DNA of 58,256 nt from JAFGED01 sp964551295 (lineage in GTDB: Bacteria > Chloroflexota > Anaerolineae > B4-G1). The stretch covers positions 1-58,256 of the forward strand of contig CAZKDJ010000007.1 of assembly GCA_964551295.1 (NCBI GenBank), in the 5' to 3' direction. Both the position numbers and the translations under genes were made by a program. Each line of letters starts with the position of its first letter. Position 1 is the first letter of the stretch. The notes under the pieces were generated by a model. It was not told where the DNA came from and made no database searches. It saw nothing but the letters and a program-made list of their open reading frames with translations. Below are positions 51,944 to 58,256 of the stretch, one piece after another.

Positions 51944-52008
51944 CGACGATCTCCTCAAACAAGCTCCACTTTCATTCTACCATCAGGCCCCGGTTGAGGC
52001 AAGTTAAA

Positions 52009-52040
52009 AGACCCCTGGGTTTCCGAAAACCCAGGGGTCT
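52009..52040 (-). terminator. Intrinsic terminator after the DUF4349 gene
   Basis: A perfect 14-bp stem AGACCCCTGGGTTT/AAACCCAGGGGTCT with a 4-nt loop; on the minus strand TTTTAACTT follows. It ends the DUF4349 transcript 20 nt past its stop. Confidence 0.93.
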
Positions 52041-52060
52041 CTAACGACACAATACAAGCG

Positions 52061-52972
52061 CTACTCTGCCTTACGAGCGCGCCGTTTGCGGACGATGGTC
52101 CGGATGATAAAGAACAAAACCACCAGAGGCCCAAAGACCACGATCACGACCGGCAGGACGGCGACGACGATGACGATGAGCGCATCAAGCAGGAACTGCA
52201 ACACGCGGATGAGCGCTTCTACCGCCCCCTTGAACGTCCCCAGCGGATTCCATCTCTCCACATCGATAGGCTGCGTCAATACGTCGGGGGTCAACTCGAT
52301 GGTCACCGACGACATGGCCGCCGACTCTTCCAGGTACTGCATGCGCCCCTTGATCACCTCAATCTCCGTCTGGATACGCTCCAGCTCGGTATAAACAGCG
52401 AGGGCGGCCTCCGTATCCTCAGCCTCCTCCAGGAACTCGAGCAGCTTGGCCTCGGTGGCCTCCTTGCTGCGCAGCCGCGACTTCAGATCGACGTACTCGT
52501 CGGTCACGTCTTGGCCGGAGACGTTCTCGCTGCGCACCTCGGTGGCCATGCCCCGAAAGTGCTTCAGCGCCTCGTCGAGCTTTTCGGCGGGGATGCGCAA
52601 CTGCACCGATGCCCGCTTGGACTGGCCGGACTGGTAGACATTCGATTGGACGACGTAGCCGCCCATCTCGCCGGTCACATCCTTGATCTCGTCCAGGGCA
52701 TCCTCGGTATCCGGCACCACCAGGTCGAGCCAGGCGTTGCGGATGATGAGGCGCTCGGCAGCATCCACAGGCACAGCCTCTTCGTCGTCATAGCTGGCCC
52801 CACTGCCGGCCGGCGCTCCAGCCGTGTCCCAGTCAGCCTCAGCTTCTTTTTCAACGACAATTGCCCGTTGTTCCTCCATCGGCGCATTCATCGCTGCAGG
52901 CGCAGCGAAGCACCCGGTCACAGCCAGCAACAGCAGGGAAACAATCACACCATACATAATCTTCTTGTTCAT
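52061..52972 (-). CDS. DUF4349-domain lipoprotein
   Basis: 303 aa from the ATG at 52972 (AAAAGGAG upstream; an ATG 18 nt earlier overlaps that site). A lipoprotein signal (KKIMYGVIVSLLLLAVTGC) gives a lipidated Cys near 21. The DUF4349 region is RLIIRNAWLDLVVPDTEDALDEI, VSGQDVTDEYVDLKSRLRSKEA and a coiled coil through EVIKGRMQYLEESAAMSSVTI. A C-terminal helix (LIVIVVAVLPVVIVVFGPLVVL) with a basic tail anchors the other end. Family function unknown; a YdhR/anti-sigma-like envelope role has been suggested for relatives. Confidence 0.9.
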   Translation of the reverse strand: MNKKIMYGVIVSLLLLAVTGCFAAPAAMNAPMEEQRAIVVEKEAEADWDTAGAPAGSGASYDDEEAVPVDAAERLIIRNAWLDLVVPDTEDALDEIKDVTGEMGGYVVQSNVYQSGQSKRASVQLRIPAEKLDEALKHFRGMATEVRSENVSGQDVTDEYVDLKSRLRSKEATEAKLLEFLEEAEDTEAALAVYTELERIQTEIEVIKGRMQYLEESAAMSSVTIELTPDVLTQPIDVERWNPLGTFKGAVEALIRVLQFLLDALIVIVVAVLPVVIVVFGPLVVLFFIIRTIVRKRRARKAE

Positions 52973-53038
52973 CTTTGCTCTCCTTTTCATCTGTACTCGT
53001 CGCTACTCGGCCTCTTGAGCAAAAAGAGTAAGTCGGGG

Positions 53039-53082
53039 TGGGGTGGGGGGGGGGGGGGGGGGGCGCCCCCCCCCCCACCCCA
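53039..53082. repeat. G-run/C-run palindrome at a contig end
   Basis: TGGGGT and 19 Gs (53039-53063) face 11 Cs and ACCCCA (53066-53082). It is next to the scaffold gap. Such a self-complementary homopolymer at a contig end is most likely a sequencing or assembly artefact, or a true G-tract that stopped the assembly. Confidence 0.7.
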
Positions 53083-53114
53083 CAACAGAGACAGGGAAAA
53101 AGGGAGCGGATAAA

Positions 53115-53124
53115 NNNNNNNNNN
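53115..53124. other. Assembly gap (10 Ns)
   Basis: Ten undetermined bases joining two contigs. The true distance is unknown. Flanking 53083-53114 and 53125-53185 show no gene. The orientation of everything to the right relative to the left depends on the scaffolding. Confidence 0.98.
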
Positions 53125-53185
53125 CCTATGTTCAAGAGCCTTGTATTCACCTATACGACGTCGGGAGAGGCCTTTAGGTTCCCGC

Positions 53186-53911
53186 TCATCGCCCGACTTC
53201 CAGCCGCTCGATCAAGCGGCGGGGAAGACCGCGGGCGCGCATGCGCTCCTGCGTGATAAAGATGGAATAGGCCACGCGATGGAACTCGAAAGTCTGTTCA
53301 TCCAAGTCAACGATCGCGTAGGCAGCCCGCGGGTCCCCATCGCGGGGCTGACCCACGCTGCCGGGATTGATGATCATGCGCTGCTCGCCGAGTTTCAGCG
53401 GATCGGGAAAAGGGGGAAGCATGGTCCTGCAACGCCCCTCCTCTTCGTTCAGCACAAAGATCACGGGAATGTGGGTATGACCTACCAGACAGGTCGGGGA
53501 GTCAAAATACGAAAAGTTGGCATAGGCCACGTTGGGCTCTAAAATGTACTCCCACACCGGCTCGCGCGGACTGGCATGGGCCATGTAGAAGCCATTTTTC
53601 AGCACGTGGGTGGGAAGCTGGCTCAGATACTCCCGTACGGCAGGCTTGAACTCGGACTGCGTCCACGTGTTGGCGATACGGGCGTCCGTGTTGAATGTCT
53701 CTAGATCCAGCCGTCCCAAGGCGGCCCAATCGTGGTTGCCCGCCATGGAGATGTGTGGGAAATCCCACAGTCGCTCAACACACGCGTTGGGACTGGGACC
53801 ATACCCAACCAGATCGCCCAAGCACCAAATCTCGTCAAACGCTGGCGCATCAGCCAGCACGGCTTCCAGGGCCACCAAGTTGGCGTGAATATCAGATACT
53901 ATCAAGCAGCG
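53186..53911 (-). CDS. Calcineurin-like metallophosphoesterase
   Basis: 241 aa from GTG 53911, chosen because GGAGG lies 8 nt upstream. Metal motifs in order: VSDIHANL, GDLVGYGPSPN, MAGNHDW, AHASPREP and GHTHIPV. INPGSVGQPRDGDPRAAYA is typical of the YfcE/bacterial diadenosine- or cyclic-nucleotide-type esterases. It probably hydrolyses phosphodiesters or phosphoesters with Mn or Fe/Zn; substrate unknown. Confidence 0.93.
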   Translation of the reverse strand, partial: RCLIVSDIHANLVALEAVLADAPAFDEIWCLGDLVGYGPSPNACVERLWDFPHISMAGNHDWAALGRLDLETFNTDARIANTWTQSEFKPAVREYLSQLPTHVLKNGFYMAHASPREPVWEYILEPNVAYANFSYFDSPTCLVGHTHIPVIFVLNEEEGRCRTMLPPFPDPLKLGEQRMIINPGSVGQPRDGDPRAAYAIVDLDEQTFEFHRVAYSIFITQERMRARGLPRRLIERLEVGR

Positions 53912-54028
53912 CACAATGTCGTCCTCCGCGTGAGGTAGGCGCATTATATACCCTTTCCACGCTTTGCGCTAGCTAACCCAGAAAATCTTTGCCTTAAACC
54001 AATGTCCAGAATTTGGCCGGCGAGGTAT

Positions 54029-54958
54029 CTAGGGGCAGGCAAGCCGCCAGGTGCCCAGGTCACGGTTTTTGAGAATCACGTCCAGGCTCGACGCTTCGGC
54101 CTGGGGGCAAACCTGGTCGAGAAATCGATCGGTCGTGAACTCATCGGTGTACTCGGCGGCGAAAACGGCTTTCCCGGCATTGATGAACGGGGTCATCTCG
54201 TCGCACCACGCGCCGACAAAACAGTCCTCCGTCATCGCCCAGTCAAAGTGCGATATCAGGTCGGCTGCCTGGGACTCGTCGTTCTTCAAGCCAATGGATA
54301 GCCCACGCGCGTGGGCCTCGCCAGCCAGCCAGACGTTGTAGGCCAGTTGGTCCTGGTAGGTGAGCGGAAAGCCGGTGTCGCCGGTGTAACTGTCTACGTT
54401 GTCCGGCTCGACCCCGTCGAACCCCTTGTCCCGGCACAGATCGAGGCGGGCGCGCATGATGGGCGCCAACAGGTTGATCCGGCGGATATCGAGCCACTTT
54501 TCGCCGGGCCAGCCCTCATAGTCGTTGCCAATGACCTCGGGCGGAAACTGGTCCGCATCGGGACGCCAATCCTCCCAGGAACCCACGCTGATGTAGCAGA
54601 GCACGATCCGCCCTTGGGCTTGCAGCGCGGCCACGGTGCTGGCGTCGTTATCGAACATGTCGATGTCGTACATCTCCACGTCGAACGACTGATCGACGGG
54701 TAGATCGGACAGATGCCACTGCCAGCTGGTGCCGGGCGACGGCCGCCACCAACCCGGCGAACCGCCCTGCACGATTGGCAAGTGGATGGCGACTGCTTTG
54801 GTAACGGATATCGTGGCGTCGGCCACGCCAGTCGCGTCAAACGTACCAGCAGCCGGCCGGCTATCCCCAAGATCACCGGCAGACACCACCACGATGACCA
54901 CCGTCACAGTCACCATCAACACCACGATGCTCAACAGGATCAATGTTTTTAGTCTCAT
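54029..54958 (-). CDS. GH114-like secreted glycosidase
   Basis: 309 aa, ATG 54958 overlapping the amidohydrolase stop (ATGA). Signal anchor TLILLSIVVLMVTVTVVIVVV, then a GH114 (endo-alpha-1,4-polygalactosaminidase) barrel: SWQWHLSDLPVD, IDMFDND, VLCYISVGSWEDWRPD, EKWLDIRRINLLAPIM, DGVEPDNVDSY with the probable catalytic acids, and GLSIGLKND. It would cut a galactosamine-containing surface polymer. Confidence 0.88.
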   Translation of the reverse strand: MRLKTLILLSIVVLMVTVTVVIVVVSAGDLGDSRPAAGTFDATGVADATISVTKAVAIHLPIVQGGSPGWWRPSPGTSWQWHLSDLPVDQSFDVEMYDIDMFDNDASTVAALQAQGRIVLCYISVGSWEDWRPDADQFPPEVIGNDYEGWPGEKWLDIRRINLLAPIMRARLDLCRDKGFDGVEPDNVDSYTGDTGFPLTYQDQLAYNVWLAGEAHARGLSIGLKNDESQAADLISHFDWAMTEDCFVGAWCDEMTPFINAGKAVFAAEYTDEFTTDRFLDQVCPQAEASSLDVILKNRDLGTWRLACP

Positions 54959-56369
54959 GGCATTCGGGGCTTTTTCACAGGTTTTACCTCAAGCCCACAA
55001 TCGTTAATCACCATTCTGCCATCCATAAACAGCGCCGCCACGCGGCTGCCGATGACCCGAAAATCCTCAAAGGGATCTCCATCGATTATCGCGATATCGG
55101 CAACCTTTCCAGTCTCTATCGTGCCGAACTGCTCATCCAGCCCCATAGAACGGGCGCTGTTTATGGTAGCGATCCTGAGCGCATCGGCACCTCCAAAGAC
55201 CATCTCACCCGGCTCCCGATTCAGAAACAAGTCGAACAGACCAAGCTCCAAACCCATCATGGGTGGCATACATGGTGGAACACCGCCATCGTTGGCCAGG
55301 GCTATGGTGGCTCCTCCTCTATACAGTTTCCTGACATTGCCAATCATATAGGAGATACCATCCGCGGCAGCACGGAAATACTTTGCCAAATCCAGGATAC
55401 CCAACATCTTGAAACTCCCCTTGCTGTATTTTTTATAGGAATTGATCAAACTCTCACGAAACTCTGGAATAAAGAACTCGTCCGCCAAGTCAGCAAAGGT
55501 CACCTCATTCGCCCTATACTCGCACAACCGATCCATATCGGGATGGTCCTGCAAGAGATCGCCCACAACCTTCCAACAGAGGGCGTATACTGCCGAGATC
55601 GTCGGCTCGATAACACAGCCGGCTTCTATGAATGCATCCACATCCTCTTGGGTCAAGGCGGCATCGAGGGGAATGTGAGAGAGGGAAGAGACGCCCGCTT
55701 CGACCCCACGTCGAAACGACTCTACCGAGACGTGGTGCATCAGGGTCTGAAGGCCCCTCTTTCTGGCCTGATCCACCAGGGCTCGAAATTGCTCCATCGT
55801 CATGAGGACCAGATTGGACTTGTAGGTAATTATGTCCTCACGCTGTTCGCCGGTCTTGATCGCCTCTGCACCTCTTTCATCAATGGCCCTATCTACAGCG
55901 GCCCTCACCTGATTCTCATCCGCGTCCACCGGAAACTCGAGCACGCCAGATCGTCTATCCCTATGATCGACCTCTGACATAAAAATGTTGGCCATAGTGC
56001 GAAGATGCCGTGAATCAGACATTCCGACATGTTTTTCTCTATCTGTTTCTGGCCGTACATTTTGCCAATACGTGCATCTTTGAGGCTAGGGAACATTGTA
56101 GGAGCTACCATACTCACGTGACAATGCGTATTACAAAGCCCCGGCATAACGGTCTTGCCCTGCAGGTCGATCGTGTAATCTGGCATTATATCTGTGGGTT
56201 CACCTCCGACACCTGGCATGGCTCTAACCCTCGTCCCCTCAATCATCACTCGCACAGAGGGATCAAAGAAGCGACCATTCACCACGTCGACGAAACGGCC
56301 GTTCTTGAGCTCGACGATCGCCTCAGGAAGTGGCCCATACTCCTTCACGAAATGGGTTTCGGTGTGCAT
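54955..56369 (-). pseudogene. Amidohydrolase-family protein, frameshifted
   Basis: The N-terminal part (from ATG 56369, AGGAGG upstream; GTG 56372 possible) has LQGKTVMPGLCNTHCHVSM, the metal-binding HxH, and reads on to SECLIHGI. From about 56002 the rest is in another frame, beginning LRTMANIFMSEVDH and including LQTLMHHVSVES, LANDGGVPP and GTIETGKVADIAIIDGDPFEDF. A single base is missing near 56002, not in a homopolymer. Joined, the protein would be about 471 aa, the family's usual size. Either a pseudogene or an error. Confidence 0.82.
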
Positions 56370-56372
56370 CAC

Positions 56373-57221
56373 TTACGTCCTCCTGATGGGAATAAAAACC
56401 TCCCACTCTGCATCCGGTTGAGTGGCGTCCAGCTCCCGCCCGTAACACACGATCTCCAGCGGATAGACCAATCGCTCGCCGGACTTGGGCAGCCAGGTCT
56501 GGTAGACATAGTCCAACGTGAGCGGCAAATCCCCGCGTGCTCCCCTGTGGATGAAGCGGGCATACGTTAGCGGCGGGATCGCCTTGACGACCAGGCCTGG
56601 GTTCGCGCTGTCCACCACCTCAACCTCGATCCCCGCCATGTAGAAAACGCCGCTCTCCTCCCAACCGGCCGGATACCAGGTGATGCCGTAATAATCTGCA
56701 TCCTCAACGCCCGCCAGCTCCCGGGCCAGAACCTCCCACAGCCGCGAGACGGTCTCGCCGTCATCCGCGACCAGCGTCATCAATCCCGCCACCTGGAACA
56801 CATCCCGCTCTTCCAGCACCGGTCTCAGGTAGTCCCCTGCGTTGACGTGCGCCAGGTGTTCGCGAGTCAGCCGGGGCATCAGGAACCGCCGGTCCAGCCG
56901 CTCACGCTCCTTCCACTGGCTGGGCTGCACGCCAAACATGCGCTTGAAAGCGCGCGAGTAGGTTTCAGGGCTGTTGAACCGGTAATCGAAGGCAATATCG
57001 ACGATGCGCTTATCGGTCTCGACCAGCTCGCGGGCCGATTCGGAGAGGCGCCGCCGCATCAGGTAGTCGTACGGCGTGTGGTGCACGAGGCTGTTGAACG
57101 TGCGGCAAAAATGGTACAGCGAATAGCCCGCCGCGTCAGCCATATCGGCGACCGCGATCTCCTCTCGCAGGTTGTCCTCGACAAAGTCAATCGCCCGGCA
57201 TATCGACACTATCTGGGACAT
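56373..57221 (-). CDS. AraC-family regulator with GyrI-like effector domain
   Basis: 282 aa. Two N-terminal HTH motifs (IAVADMADAAGYSLYHFCRTF and IVDIAFDYRFNSPETYSRAFKRMFG) give an AraC DNA-binding domain at residues 5-110. The C-terminal 160 residues are a GyrI-like/BmrR effector-binding domain (WYPAGWEESGVFYMAGIEV, PPLTYARFIHRG, VYQTWLPKSGERL). This is the Rob/SoxS-like architecture that senses small amphipathic molecules. Stop TAA lies next to the amidohydrolase start, so it may control that gene. GTG- or ATG-start spacing not examined. Confidence 0.92.
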   Translation of the reverse strand: MSQIVSICRAIDFVEDNLREEIAVADMADAAGYSLYHFCRTFNSLVHHTPYDYLMRRRLSESARELVETDKRIVDIAFDYRFNSPETYSRAFKRMFGVQPSQWKERERLDRRFLMPRLTREHLAHVNAGDYLRPVLEERDVFQVAGLMTLVADDGETVSRLWEVLARELAGVEDADYYGITWYPAGWEESGVFYMAGIEVEVVDSANPGLVVKAIPPLTYARFIHRGARGDLPLTLDYVYQTWLPKSGERLVYPLEIVCYGRELDATQPDAEWEVFIPIRRT

Positions 57222-57227
57222 TGCACT

Positions 57228-57734
57228 CTACCGCACAGGGACACAGATATCCAGTTCCGATTCCGCCAGGTTCTCCAGCCCCTTGAACCGCTGGTCGTAC
57301 AACTCGATCAAATAGTCGTGGGCACTTTCGTACCCGGAGCCAGGCAGCCACTCGTCATAGATCGTGCGTGGCCAGTCGGACGTGATCTGCTCTCCTCGCA
57401 GCGTGAACACGGCATACCTGGTGGGCGGCAGGACCTTGACCAAGAGCTGCACCGGCACGTCCTCCAATTCCGCCACCTCCATGCCAACAAACACCTCATA
57501 GTGGCCCATCGAGTCCGTCTCCTCATACCCGCCGATGTGAACTTCATAGGACAGATCGCCGCCCCTGAGATGCTTCACGCGATCCGCATTTTCGGCCCAG
57601 TAGGCCAAGAAACGCCGCCACAGCCGGCCGACCTCGTTCTCCTCGGTCCAGCCGCCACTCTCGGCGAAGGGATCGCCATAGAAGCTGAATCCCACAAGGA
57701 TGATCTGATCTTTTTCAACGATCTTTGGTTCCAT
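57228..57734 (-). CDS. Stand-alone GyrI-like effector-binding protein
   Basis: 168 aa, ATG 57734 with GAGGAG upstream. One GyrI/AraE-type domain only: KIVEKDQIILVGFSFYGDP, SYEVHIGGYEETDSMGHYEVFVGM, LPPTRYAVFTLRG and IYDEWLPGSGYESAHDYLIELY. It has no HTH. It is 6 nt upstream of the AraC regulator gene, whose effector domain is related to it, so it may compete for or buffer the same ligand. Confidence 0.9.
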   Translation of the reverse strand: MEPKIVEKDQIILVGFSFYGDPFAESGGWTEENEVGRLWRRFLAYWAENADRVKHLRGGDLSYEVHIGGYEETDSMGHYEVFVGMEVAELEDVPVQLLVKVLPPTRYAVFTLRGEQITSDWPRTIYDEWLPGSGYESAHDYLIELYDQRFKGLENLAESELDICVPVR

Positions 57735-57853
57735 CGTTTCTCTCCTCGACGAAAGGCTCGTCCGCCTCCCATCTCGTACAAGACGTTTCCCGCGCTCAAC
57801 ACCGCGATCCACACAAACAGCAAAAACACAATGCACGCCTCGTTAGGTAGAGT

Positions 57854-58256
57854 TTACCCCAACTCGGCATCAATCGCAACAGGGGAAGCAGCCGTTATGG
57901 GTAACCAAAACTCGCAGGCATCGCCGGCCAAGTACACCTCCATCTCCGGCGCCAAGGCATGCTCATATCCAGAGGAAGGCAACCACTCCATGAACGCATA
58001 CATCTCCGTCTGGACAATGGATTCGGGTATTTGTCCGCGACACTCAAAAGCCGCCCATTGGGTCTCTGGCACACGGTATACCTCGAAATTATCTGGGATC
58101 ACGCCGTCTTCTGGCTTTTCAACCGCGATCATGTAGTAAAAGTCGCGGTTCGACGGATCCCGCTCGACGCGAGACACACCCAACATGAAACCTTGCGTGT
58201 GTTTGCCGGCCTGCACACCCGTGATCTGCCGCAGCACGTCCAACGTGCCATCCTGC
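57854..58256 (-). CDS. GyrI-like effector-domain protein, 5' end outside the window
   Basis: The frame is open to the window edge; 133 codons are visible, beginning QDGTLDVLRQITGVQ. It is a GyrI-like domain: FMLGVSRVERDPSNRDFYYMI, FEVYRVPETQWAAFECRG, MYAFMEWLPSSGYEHAL. Only the C-terminal part is here; an AraC HTH may lie beyond the edge, as in the gene at 56373. The gap 57735-57853 shows no gene. Confidence 0.85.
   Translation of the reverse strand, partial: QDGTLDVLRQITGVQAGKHTQGFMLGVSRVERDPSNRDFYYMIAVEKPEDGVIPDNFEVYRVPETQWAAFECRGQIPESIVQTEMYAFMEWLPSSGYEHALAPEMEVYLAGDACEFWLPITAASPVAIDAELG

Noticed and set aside
53039..53082. G-quadruplex or phase-variable tract as a regulatory element
   Set aside because: It ends next to an assembly gap and is self-complementary, which points to an artefact until reads show otherwise.

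Overview
This GC-rich window (about 60% G+C by eye, not counted) comes from a bacterium. The gene content suggests a Chloroflexota member of the Anaerolineae/Caldilineae kind: Gld-type ABC/auxiliary operon, several histidine kinases, MoxR-DUF58-DUF4129 module, tandem FemAB-like proteins, subtilase, glgC and a GH13 enzyme, and many dispersed inverted repeats. No rRNA or marker protein is present, so this assignment is an inference. The sequence is a draft scaffold: ten Ns lie at 53115-53124, preceded by a G/C homopolymer palindrome.

Layout. 1-1140: a minus-strand tRNA operon with tRNA-Thr(UGU) followed by a tRNA-Tyr(GUA) gene that is split in its anticodon by a 625-nt group I intron. The intron carries a PD-(D/E)XK homing endonuclease frame broken by an in-frame TAA. 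1147-7262: minus-strand genes for an SH3b/glycosidase-like protein, an alkyladenine DNA glycosylase, a histidine kinase and a sugar-nucleotide epimerase. 7320-9459: two tandem FemAB-like aminoacyltransferases from a strong, nearly leaderless promoter. 9482-10594: a glycosyltransferase of the tRNA-queuosine mannosyltransferase type. 10895-17704: an operon of a P-loop ATPase, a protein with six 46-residue TPR-like repeats, MoxR, DUF58 and a DUF4129 membrane protein, followed by a transsulfuration-enzyme fragment and an ICMT-like methyltransferase. 18836-26294: a two-component pair, CPBP protease, ABC-2 exporter, flavin reductase and an orphan histidine kinase. 26345-30623: a complete promoter-to-terminator Gld-type ABC operon.

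30843-37234: a membrane-anchored subtilase, glgC, a TIGR02206-type membrane protein and a GH13 glucosidase. 37427-42377: a MacAB-like exporter with two tandem adaptor paralogues. 42613-44573: a DMT transporter and an iron-sulfur aldo/keto reductase. 44583-46084: a decayed minus-strand operon (small protein, nucleotidyltransferase with an amber stop, LysE with two frameshifts). 46116-51943: FtsK, an S1-domain protein, a 7TM-GAF sensor with a probable C-terminal HTH, and an acetyltransferase. 52009-58256: a DUF4349 lipoprotein, the assembly gap, a phosphoesterase, a GH114-like protein, a frameshifted amidohydrolase, and three consecutive genes with GyrI-like effector-binding domains, the first of them an AraC regulator.

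The strongest discovery candidate is the tRNA-Tyr group I intron. Its P, Q, R and S core elements, P7/P8 pairings, GNRA hairpin and exon boundaries (U at the end of exon 1, G at the end of the intron) can all be read directly, and the joined exons fold as a normal long-variable-arm tRNA-Tyr. The second is the split ATPase/TPR pair coupled to MoxR-DUF58, which may be a signalling or conflict module. Five genes are broken in 58 kb; the two LysE lesions are single extra bases in homopolymers, so sequencing error must be excluded before decay is claimed.
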